A stretch of 64,000 nucleotides of DNA from Adenanthera pavonina. Its lineage: Eukaryota; Streptophyta; Magnoliopsida; Fabales; Fabaceae. Positions within the stretch are counted from its first letter, which is position 1. Each line of letters opens with the position of its first letter. The notes under the pieces were generated by a model, which searched no databases, was not told the origin of the DNA, and saw only the letters and a program-made list of their open reading frames with translations. The stretch lies in the NCBI GenBank assembly GCA_026686845.1, contig JAIVEN010000011.1:21128501-21192500 (forward strand), written 5' to 3'. The position numbers and the translations under genes are program-made. Shown piece after piece: positions 54,880 to 64,000 of the stretch.

Positions 54880-56542
54880 TGATAGAGTACGATTGAGGCA
54901 TGAAGCATTTGAAGTCCTTGGATATGGCAATGAGCTTGGAAAGAGCGCCCAACTATTTGAATCTAGCTACAACCTGAAAAAAAAAAAAAGAGTTAGAAAG
55001 TATGGAAAATACTTTCAATCATATAAGCTAATGGTCCAAGCCCAAAAGAAGCCCATTGTGGAGATATAACTTCAAGACAACGTGTGATTCTCATGTGACC
55101 ATTAAAAGTGACGTTTTTAATAAGTTTTATTAGGATTATTTTAGTCAATTTGTTTCCTTTTCTGATAAGTGAACCCTTATGGAACCCGTCCAAAGAACCC
55201 ACTTTGATATGTAAGACACTCAGATCGTTGCAATTTCAAGGAACACAAAAACTGAGAAATAGAAACAATAAGAAGAAAACACAAAAGATATGTTGGTCTC
55301 AGTGAATTAGAACCCAAGAGAACCGGTCTCTTGAACCCTAGTTCCGGTGACGCCACAAGGATTGACCAATTCCTTGATAAGTCATAGTATTCTCTCTAGC
55401 ACTCAAAGAATCGCAAGAGGAAACTTACAAAGTCTGAAACTTTAATCATTCAAATCTTTTTAAAAACGTACATGAAAGTTAACCTTAAATAGGCAAGGTA
55501 AAATCTAACCTAATAAGCCTAGAAACCCTAATTAATTTGGGTTCAAGTAATCCTAATATGATTAGGAGACTTTGGGCTCAAATAACACCCCTATTGGACC
55601 TAGAAAACTAATAAAATAAAATCCTAAAATAAAATAACGAAAATTCATAAGAAAATAATAAAAATAAGACCTAAGCCCTTATAAACATGCCACCACATTA
55701 ATGAAGTCACATGTTTAGCACATGACATGTTTATTTACAAGATGGGCTATCAAAAAGACTACTGATTAACTAATTGGGTTTTATTAATTAACAAAGTTCA
55801 GCCCATAATTAATAAAAACGAAATTAATACTAATTAAGCCCAATAATGCTTAAGTCACATGCTATTTTAATGAAGCACATGATCTTTTAAGTAATCTCTT
55901 TCAATGGGCTTCTCTTGGGCTTGAATCTTTCTAAGTGATAAGATCTCCTACCATGCTCCTGAATTTGTCTAAGCCATCCTCTATCATTTTCAATAAAAGG
56001 CAAATAATGATCTGATTTGCTTTGCTTTATGCATTTAAGAGGAGCCAACCTTTTCAAATTCAAAATTAGAATAAAATGTCCTTTTTGCTTAGTGTTTCCT
56101 TTTTGTATTAATTAGCATTAATAAGGATAGGTTTGTAGGCTGAACTAGAGTTAGTTTGTGGGTTAATATTTGCCTATAAATAGGCACCTCTTGTACTTTT
56201 GCAAACACAACATGAATGAATGAATTTCTTTTCAGCAACTTTGTTGTTGTTCAGTGAGTTCTTTCTTGCTTATCCTTGAGTGCCAGAAAGAATAACGACT
56301 TATCAAGGAGTGGTGATCCTTGTGGCGTCCTGGAGTTAGGATTCAAGAGACGGGTTCTCTTGGAGTCTACTTCCTTCGACCAACATTTTGTTCAGTCTTC
56401 TTATTTCATTGTGTCTATTTTCTTTAGTTTTTGTTCATTGTTGTTCTTCATTGTTCTTGTGCTCAATTCATCTTTCCTTGAGTTGCACGATCCTTATATC
56501 AAAGAAGGCTCTTAGGACAGGTTCCTAACGTGTCTCCCATCA
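54880..56542 (+). mobile_element. Solo LTR, family B, carrying a solo LTR A
   Basis: TGATAGAGTACG...CTCCCATCA, TSD CATGA at 54875-54879 and 56543-56547. Without the nested LTR A about 834 bp. TATA and hairpins retained. Confidence 0.93.
55163..55986 (-). mobile_element. Solo LTR, family A, inside LTR B
   Basis: TGATAAGTGAACC...CCTCTATCA, 824 bp, TSD TTTTC at 55158-55162 and 55987-55991. Shows that family A was active after this B insertion. Confidence 0.94.
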
Positions 56543-57283
56543 CATGATCTGTTCTAATACATACCATAGAGCAACCTTTCTCATTTTGGATTTTCTTGGC
56601 TAATACCAGAAAAGCATCATATGTTTCATCTTTAGAAAAAAGAAATAAAGTCCAAGTGAACTTAGAATAAACATCTACCACAACAAGTACATACAAGTTT
56701 CCACTAATACTTTTAGTATGATTAGGACCTATCAAATCTATGTGAAGTAATTGTAGAGGTCTTGTTGTAGAAACAATGTTTTTGGTATCGAATGAAGACT
56801 TTGTTTGTTTCCCTTTAAGACAACCATCACATTCTCTATCCTTTTCAAACTTAATGTTGGGTAGAGCAAGCATAAGTTCATTTTTAATGAGTTTATTCAA
56901 TTGATGCATGCTAACATGTGCTAGTCTCCTATGCCACAGCCAACTATCATCATTTTCACTTATTAAGCATATATAGTATAGAGAAGGTAATTCATCTAAA
57001 TTAATAGTATAACAGCATCACAGTTACCATGTCTTTCTGCCTTGAGAATCACTTTACGGTCACTCTTTCTGATGACAAGGTAATAGTTGGAATCAAACAG
57101 AACGCAATTGCCTCTATCACAGGTTTGGCTTACACTCAACAAGTTATGATTAAGTCTTATTATGAATAGGACTTCCTCAATTGATGTTTTTGGGTTTCTT
57201 CCAACAATTCAAATCCCAACTATCTAGTCAGACTGATCACCACTGAAAGTAACCTTTCCTCCTTTCTTATCTCTCACCATAAT
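56543..57283 (-). pseudogene. Element F integrase N-terminus and duplicated core
   Basis: Sense: RRLAHVSMHQLNKLIKNELML, CDGCLKGKQTKSSF (HHCC zinc region), LLHIDLIGPN (first Asp), VVDVYSKFTWTLFLFSKDE, VCIRTDH (second Asp). 56548-57093 duplicates 54309-54866, so the core occurs twice. Upstream lies the gag-pre-integrase part with stops. Confidence 0.85.
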
Positions 57284-58236
57284 TGATGAAAGACCCAAGC
57301 GGAACTCGTCCGATTGAACCTCCAATGACTCGGAATGAACCACGGATCGTGCTAGAATCAAATAGGACACACGAAATAACAAGGAAACACAAGATAGATG
57401 AACACGTTAAACTAGAAAAATAGGATAATAATTATAAACGAAAATGATAAGAAAATAGGAAAGATATGTTGGTCAATGGGATAAGACCCTAAGAGAACCC
57501 GTCTCTTAGAACCCTAGCCTTGGGACGCCACAAAGGAAAACCACTCCTTTGATAAGTCTAAGAATTCTCTCAAGAACACAAGGGATACAAGAGAAAAACT
57601 CACAAGAAAAGAACATAAGTTCTAAAAATTCATTCTCATTAATCTGTCTATTTTAAAAGTACATAGGTGGCTCCTTATATAAAGGAATAAGGCAACCAAA
57701 ACCCTAGGCTAAAATAAAAAACGAAAATTACAATGAAAATAAAGAAAATAATCAAATCTAATCAATCCTAAAGAAGATACCACAATCTAAATGAAAAAGG
57801 AAACAAAATATTCCTCAAATCAATCAAAAGGTGGTACCTTTCTTACTTTAACTAATAGAAAATTCTAGAACCTAATCTTTAAAATTTAGGAAACAATCAA
57901 AACTTAATATTCAAGACAATCTTTGACCATATGCCTTATTCTGAAAATTAAAAAAACGAAAATTCTAAATAAATTCGAATAAAGAAGACTCCTTTTTAGT
58001 TGATCACATGAGTGGCACATGATCACTTAAGTAATCTCCTCTAATTGGGCTCTCTTTGGGCTTGGATCTGTAACTTGCAAGGAAGAGAACATAATCAAGC
58101 TTTTTTTGGACTTCTTGGGCTGGATCATCTATGCCTTGCAATGGAACTATAGCCTCCTAAGCTTGATTTCCAAGTGATGAAGCTTCCTTTTTGTCCAAGG
58201 ACCCTCAACATTTCATGCCTCAAGCGTACTCTATCA
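57284..58236 (-). mobile_element. Solo LTR, family G
   Basis: TGATGAAAGACCC...TACTCTATCA, 953 bp, TSD ATAAT at 57279-57283 and 58237-58241. Twin hairpin at 57489-57551 (minus). Confidence 0.93.
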
Positions 58237-60014
58237 ATAATGAACTTTTTTTTTTGTCTCCATTCATGTGTCTCGAACAAGCACTATCCACGTACCATTT
58301 GTATCTCTTTTTGACCTTGAGACATACCTGCAAAACAAGTTTCAGTTCTTTCTTTCTTCTAGGTACCCATATTTGCTTGGGTCCTTTCTTATTAGTGGAG
58401 GAATCCTTGGGAACACATTTCAACCTATTTCCATTTCCTTCCTTCCTATATATATAGGTGGAGGATATATAACCCTTCTTATTACAGAAGTGGCAAGTAG
58501 AGAAAGGGTTAGAGGAGAGAGATGCATATATGAAATAATGACTATGGTATCTATCCTTTTGATTTTTAGCAGCTGGGAATGACTATGTTCTGAGTTGTTT
58601 TAATGTTTCTAGCATGTACAAAGTTTCTCAGGTAAAGATTTTGTTTCTTAATTTTCAATTTCTCCTTGACCGCACATGAGTCATATCCCAGACCAGTTTT
58701 GTTCTGACTCACAATTTGATTTCCCAGTAATACTTTTAGCATGTCCTCACCTTTAGTGAGTTTGGTCAAAGTCCTGTGGAGATAATTATTCTTATCTCTC
58801 AACTCAATGCATGAGACACAAATAGAGGTGGACCAAGAAGAAAACTGTGAAGTAGTGCAAGATGTATGAGACTCACTTTCAAACTTGTGTTTTTTCTTTT
58901 TAGCTTGACTCAGCTGTTTAGACATTTTGAGAAACTCAGCATCATGCAGTTCATTGCAAGAAGGTTTAGAATCACTTACCTCAGAATCACTGTCACTATC
59001 AAGGTTGCAATTTTTCTCCCCCTTAGTCTCTTGAGCCATTAAGCATAGGTTAGCAATTATCATCTCCTGCTACTTCCTCTTTATCTAAACTATCTCTCCA
59101 AATGGAAGATACGAAAGCTTTTTTCTTTTTCCCTTTGTCAACCTTTTTGTCATTTCCTTGTTTCTTGCTCAGCAAAGAATATTCCCATTTGATATGCCCA
59201 GGTTTCTTATATTCATAGCATATGATGGAGTCTTTGTTTTCTTTCTTGCTGCTAGTGGCTCCATCTTTTTTTGCAAATCTTATGAATCTCTTCTTTCCAT
59301 ACATTTTGCCAAATTTTCTCACCAGCATGGCCATCATTTCTTCATTTAGCTCAGCATCCTCCTCTGAATCATTATCATCATTTGATTCTACTTTGAGGGC
59401 CAAACTCTTATTCTTGTCAGATGAAGTAGATTCCTTGAGAGCCTCAGCTTCCCTTCATATTCTTCAAGACTCCCAAAGAGGGCTGTGACAGATGTCATAG
59501 ATTCCCCCTAACTTCCTCTATTGCAGTCACCTTTGATTGCCACTCAATGGACAAGGCTCTAAGAATTTTTCTGACTTTCTCAGACTGGGTGTACTCTTTC
59601 CAAGACTCTTAGCTGATTCACAATGAGAGTGAATCTCTTCTCCAGATCCTTGATATTCTCACCCTCTTTCATCTTGAAGTTTTCATATTCTCTAATGAAC
59701 GTATTCAGTTTATTTTCTCTTATGCCGGTGGTCCCTTCATAAGTAATCTCCAAGGTGTCCCACATGCCTTTGGCTGTTGTACATTGCGATACCCTGTAGA
59801 ACTTATCTTGATTGAGAGCACTAACTAGACGGTGCTTAGCTTTAAAGTTGAGAAGAACCCTTTTCCTATCTTCCTCGTTCCATTCCTCTTCAGGTTTCTC
59901 TCTGCATTTCCCATCTTCTTGTAGTTTCATCAAAATGAAATTTCCTTCTAGATGACTGACCAAATATCCAAATTAATAGATTGAAGGTAGATCTGCATCC
60001 TCATCTTCACCCAT
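58237..60014 (-). pseudogene. Element F Gag and protease
   Basis: ATG at 60014 (MGEDEDADLPSIY) followed by an in-frame TAA. Gag core at 59963-59580: VLLNFKAKHRLVSALNQDKF, TTAKGMWDTLEITYEGTTG, KMKEGENIKDLEKRFT. Nucleocapsid at 59403-59050 with a decayed knuckle (CYEYKKPGHIKWEYS, two Cys changed to Tyr). Then an acidic/coiled region, and protease at 58423-58220 with WYVDSACSRHM (DSA for the usual DSG/DTG). Gag style resembles Sireviruses. Frames change three times. Confidence 0.87.
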
Positions 60015-60131
60015 AATATTCTCTACTGAAACCAAGAGGTCTGTTGGTGTTGTTTCCTTCTAGAAGAATGCCTTCACCAAAGCTAGCCATGTCTTCTCTC
60101 GGATTGTTAGATCCTTTAACTGGGAGTTCAA

Positions 60132-60143
60132 GCTTTGATACCA
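60132..60143 (-). promoter_or_regulatory. Element F primer-binding site (tRNA-Met type)
   Basis: Minus strand TGGTATCAAAGC, one change from TGGTATCAGAGC, two nucleotides from the LTR end. Confidence 0.9.
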
Positions 60144-60145
60144 CT

Positions 60146-61776
60146 TGTTAGTTCAGCTGGCTTCCTAAAAGAGGAGTGAATTGGGAAGATTGAAATTTTT
60201 CTGCAAAAATGAAATATAATAGTGGTACTAAAAGATTATTGAAAATAGAGTATAAGAAATAAAGAGCAAAGGGAAGAGAAATTAATAGTTTATCCTGATT
60301 CGATTTATTCCTCTTGACCTATGTCTAATCCTCAAGCTATTACTTGGGATTTCTTCACTATCTCTTGCAAGATTTGAATGAGTCTTGCAATGACTGTAGT
60401 ACAATACCAGCCTGAATTTTGAACTGAAACAAGTTCTCTCACTCTTCTCACTCAAGAGTAACACTATCTCCATTAGTGTAATCTCACACTAAACACTCTC
60501 TACAAATATGAAGATATTTAAAAAATGAAAACTTTCTTAAAAGAGTAGATATGAAAGTTAAGATACAATGAATGAGCTAAATAGAGGTAGGTAAGCTTTG
60601 AATGAATCAGAAACTAAATCAGCAGAGTTTTAGCGTATTTATTGTTTTTTTCATTACCTAAGAACTTAAATAAGGTCCTATTTATAGTTTTGGGGCATAA
60701 TTATCCACTGCAAACAAAGATTAATTGTTACTCTCAGCAAAATAGTCGTTCACCTACCGCATTAAATACATCTGACAGAGGTTATGCAGATAACTTGCTT
60801 GGGTTATGCGAATAACGAGTAGCTGTTTGCCTTTGTTTTCAACATAGAATGTTCATTATGTAGATAACCTAGTTAGGTTATGCGGATACCGTGCTACCCA
60901 GAATGACTAAGTTTTAGCTCAAACTTATTTTCATGAAAACTCACTCAAGTTATTAGGATAACATTAAGTTTTTCTCAAATTGAGTTTTTGTAAAACTTAG
61001 GTTATTAAGATAACCTCCCAAGATTATACGGATAACTTGTTTACCTGAGGAAAGTTTAAGTATTCTGAAATATAGGTTATGTGGATAACCTCTCTTAGTT
61101 ATACGGATAACCTGTTTACCCGAGGAGTCCAAGTACTCTGTTATACGCATTATACAGATAACCTTCCTAGGTTATACAAATAACAGGCTGCACAGTACCA
61201 CTTGTTTTCACTGTTCACTCCGTTATACGAATAAGGTGCCTACCTTATCAAGATAACCTCTTGAGAACTTAGTCTTCAAGCTATATTATGTGGATAACCT
61301 CAATTCCTTTTCATGAAATTGAAGAATAGACTTTGGAAAAACTTTGAGATTGAGTCTTTATCCCTATAACCTTCAATGGTTATGCTAATAAGGTAAAATA
61401 TTTTCTTAAAAATAGGGTAAACGCTTACAAACATCTTTGAAATTAAGATCTTATCCCCATAAGCTAAAACATGTTCATGAAAACCAATTGAATTCTTAGA
61501 ATCATTTTGAAATTAAAGTTTTATCCTCATAAAATACTTCTTTTCATGAAGACTATTTTTAAATCATGAGCTAATAATTAATCATTCAATTAGTCATCTC
61601 ATTATTGAAATTCAAAATTCAACTATCTTCTTTTACAGATAATTTTCTTAAATATGTGAAATAGTTCTTCAATTAATAGGAAACTCTAACTTTGTTCTTC
61701 ATTTCACTTGTGTTCCTTTAATATTAGACCTTCCAAGCTCATTTATTTTAGAATCATTAAAACATCTGAATTAACA
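60146..61776 (-). repeat. Element F 5' LTR
   Basis: Plus-strand ends TGTTAGTTCAGC and CTGAATTAACA, 1,631 bp. 60779-61300 carries about a dozen GGTTAT-N4-ATAACC dyads, two perfect (61000-61015 and 61075-61090). Immediately abuts LTR B at 61777. Confidence 0.9.
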
Positions 61777-62512
61777 TGATAGAGTACGATTGAGGCATGA
61801 AGCATTTGGAGTCCTTGGACATGGTAATGAGCTCGGAAAGAGCATGAAGCCCAACTATTTGAATCAAGCTGCAGCCCTAAAAAAAAGAGCTAAAAATTAT
61901 GAAAAATGATTCCAATCATATAGGCTACTGGTCCAAGCGCAAAAGAAGCCCATTTAGGAGATATAACTTGAAGACAATGTGTGCTTCTCATGTGACCATT
62001 AACAGTGACGTTTTTAATAAGTTTTATTAGGATTATTTTAGTCAATTTGTTTCCTTTTAAATAAAACACAAATAATGATCTAATTTGCTTTCCTTTATGC
62101 ATTTAAGAGGAGCCAACCTTTTCAAATTCAAAATTAGAATAAAATGTCCTTTTTGCTTAGTGTTTCCTTTTTGTATTAATTAGCATTAATAAGGATAGGT
62201 TTGTAGGCTGAACTAGAGTTAGTTTGTGGGTTAATATTTGCCTATAAATAGGCACCTCTTGTACTTTTGCAAACACAACATGAATGAATGAATTTCTTTT
62301 CAGCAACTTTGTTGTTGTTCAGTGAGTTCTTTCTTGCTTATCCTTGAGTGCCAGAAAGAATAAGGACTTATCAAGGAGTGGTGATCCTTGTGGCGTCCTG
62401 GAGTTAGGATTCAAGATACGGGTTCTCTTGGAGTCTATTTCCTTCGACCAACATTTTGTTCTGTCTTCTTATTTCATCGTGTCTATTTTCTTTAGTTTTT
62501 GTTCTGATGGGA
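61777..62512 (+). repeat. LTR B, 3'-truncated, first arm of an inverted pair
   Basis: Normal family-B start, TATA (62243-62250), twin hairpin; stops at GTTTTTGTTC about 70-90 bp before the usual end. Directly joined to an inverted complete LTR B. Confidence 0.9.
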
Positions 62513-63278
62513 GACACGTTAAGAACCTGTCCTAAGAGCCTTCTTTGAGTTAAGGATCGTGCAACTCAAGGAAAGATGAATTGAACACAAGAACAACGAA
62601 GAACAATATTGAACAAAACTGAAAAATAGAAACGATGAAAATAAGAAAACTGAAACAAAATGTTGGTCGAAGGAAATAGACTCCAAGAGAACCCGTCTCT
62701 TGGATCCTAACTCTGGGACGCCACAAGGATCACCACTCCTTGATAAGTCCTCATTCTTTCTGGCACTCAAGGATGAGCAAGAAAGAACTCACTGAACAAC
62801 AACAAAGTTGCTGAAAAGAAATTCATTCATTCATATTGTGTTTGCAAAAGTACAAGAGGTGCCTATTTATAGGCAAATATTAACCCACAAACTAACTCTA
62901 GTTCAGCCTACAAACCTATCCTTATTAATGCTAATTAATACAAAAAGGAAACACTAAGCAAAAAGGAGCATTTAATTCTAATTTTGAATTTGAAAAGGTT
63001 GGCTCCTCTTAAATGCATAAAGCAAAGCAAAGCAAATCAGATCATTATTTGCCTTTTATTGAAAAGGAAACAAATTGGCTAAAATAATTCTAATAAAACT
63101 TATTAAAAACGTCACTTTTAATGGTCACATGAGAAGCACATTGTCTTCAAGTTATATCTCCCAAATGTCCTTCTTTTGGGCTACAGCTTGATTCAAATAG
63201 TTGGGCTTCATGCTCTTTCCGAGCTCATTGCCATGTCCAAGGACTCCAAATGCTTCATGCCTCAATCATACTCTATCA
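62513..63278 (-). repeat. Complete LTR B in inverted orientation
   Basis: Plus-strand ends TGATGGGAGACACG and TACTCTATCA, 766 bp. Forms a roughly 1.5-kb near-palindrome with the preceding arm. No matching TSD at 62508-62512 and 63279-63283, nor at the outer ends. Confidence 0.9.
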
Positions 63279-63951
63279 TTTGAAGCAAAAGCCAAAATTT
63301 GGTGGGAACGATTTGAAAGAAAGCACCTTCGTGAAGAGAAACAGTTTGATACTTGGAATAGCATGAAGCTCATTTTGAAGCAAAAGTATGCACCACACTA
63401 CTACTTCTATGAGTATCTTCCAACTCGTAGAAAGGAGCAAACTTCTAAGGTACAAATTTCAGTTCCAAGTTCTAGTGATTCTCATTTGGAGCAAAAAGAT
63501 CCAATGGAAGAGATATTTTCCTTAACATCTACAATAGTTGTTGAACCAAGAGAATCAACTACTCTTGAAGGTACCTCTAATTCTCAAAATCCTTAACATC
63601 ACGATGATAATGTTTCTTATGAATTAGAGTATGATGTTCTTGAGAATCTTAAGGAGGAAAATGTTGATGATATTCTTGATGGGATTGATCATGATCATTT
63701 ACCACCATTAGTGGAGACAACTGTTGTAGATGTTACTACTGATAAGGCGATAGAGAATATTGTTGATATTGGTGTGCTTGTTTCCAGTAGTACTCACATT
63801 GTTAAGCCATTAGAAATTAGTTTTCATGTGTGTGATGAAGTGAAGCATGTTGATATGGTGTTTGGGCATCCATGGTTATTTCATGATAGTTGTTCTTTTG
63901 AAGCAAAGAAAGCCCATGAAACATGTTGTATTCAATTCTATGAAAATACAC
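63279..63951 (+). pseudogene. Third gag-only body, 5' part missing
   Basis: Starts mid-Gag: KAKIWWERFERKHLREEKQFDTW then MKLILKQKYAPHYYFYEYLP, then a spacer like A1/C2 (SSSDSHLEQ, ESTTLEGTSNSQNP), a TAA at 63594-63596, and on in the same frame to HVDMVFGHPWLFHDSCSFEAKK. This last part matches the protease-end motif GHLLLGRPWQFD better than the A1 and C2 versions do. No RT seen before it breaks at 63951. Confidence 0.75.
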
Positions 63952-64000
63952 AATTAAGATCTTATCCCCATAAGCTAAAACATGTTCATGAAAACCAATT
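63952..64000 (-). repeat. Second copy of LTR F sequence at the window edge
   Basis: All 49 bases equal 61441-61489 of the 5' LTR F, whereas the 3' LTR remnant differs there. The preceding bases are unrelated. Suggests a tandem duplication or another element F just beyond the window. Confidence 0.75.

Larger units (their letters stand above)
32218..61776 (-). mobile_element. Element F: Sirevirus-like Ty1/copia element with ORF3, heavily nested
   Basis: Minus strand. 5' LTR 60146-61776, PBS 60132-60143, gag, PR, INT, RT, RNase H, a long spacer, ORF3, polypurine tracts, and a 3' LTR remnant at 32218-33641. Copia order (INT before RT) is clear. Repeated AGGGGGAG tracts before the 3' LTR, an extra ORF after pol and LTRs rich in short palindromes are Sirevirus traits. 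Interrupted by C2, LTR E (with A1), three solo LTRs A/A2, two LTR B copies (one in its 3' LTR, one with a nested LTR A) and one LTR G. No intact gene remains. Confidence 0.88.

Noticed and set aside
62508..63283. The inverted LTR B as a simple solo LTR insertion into the forward LTR B
   Set aside because: Flanking pentamers TGTTC and TTTGA do not match, and the right flank is not LTR B.
1..64000. Host genes, tRNA, rRNA, CRISPR or bacterial operons
   Set aside because: All sizeable ORFs resolve to retrotransposon proteins or shadows; no cloverleaf, rRNA or spacer-repeat pattern seen by eye.

Overview
This window is repeat-dominated plant nuclear DNA, most likely eudicot heterochromatin. I found no host gene, tRNA, rRNA or CRISPR. 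Nearly every base belongs to LTR retrotransposons nested in one another, and 17 insertions carry perfect 5-bp target-site duplications (TSDs), so most of the nesting order can be read off directly. I name LTR families here for convenience. A/A2, B, C and G start TGAT and end ATCA and use an initiator-tRNA-Met primer site. D and E are long LTRs of Tekay/Del type ending TGTAACA/TGTTACA. F is a Ty1/copia LTR.

Layout. 1-8685: scrambled Ty3/gypsy gag, protease and RT pieces on both strands, with a palindromic LTR-A insertion at 2637-5229 and a gag-to-RT inversion at about 7026. 8686-22175: a minus-strand chromodomain-type Ty3/gypsy element (D) with both LTRs, four solo LTRs nested in it, and TSD TGTTT. 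It sits in the leader of a minus-strand A2 element whose 5' LTR is 23038-24067. 24231-31718: element C1, the best-preserved autonomous Ty3/gypsy copy. It has 5' LTR, PBS, gag-pro-RT-RNase H-integrase, polypurine tract and a truncated 3' LTR; its reading frame is broken by one TAG and one 7-bp tandem duplication. 32218-61776: a minus-strand Sirevirus-like Ty1/copia element (F) with an extra ORF3 after pol. It is blown apart by about ten later insertions, including two non-autonomous gag-only elements (C2 at 33833-39061 and A1 at 39992-45036) and a solo LTR E. 61777-64000: an inverted pair of LTR B, a third gag-only body, and a return to LTR-F sequence at the window edge.

How the parts relate. 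The autonomous copies (C1, A2 and the fragments at 1-2548) encode Gag, protease, RT, RNase H and integrase. In C1 the Pol frame runs through the polypurine tract into U3, so the start of the LTR encodes the Pol C-terminus (core GPMTRARTKAMK). The gag-only elements keep a Gag domain, a decayed protease and a Lys/Arg-rich linker, followed by an unrecognised hydrophobic region; they presumably depend on the autonomous relatives.

The most interesting signal is a pair of adjacent stem-loops in the transcribed part of LTR families A, B, C and G, about 105-130 nt downstream of the probable TATA box. The stems are preserved by compensatory changes between families. Also notable are TSD-flanked elements whose two ends are the same LTR terminus in inverted orientation, and a 16-bp dyad repeated in both the Sirevirus LTR and its pol-ORF3 spacer.
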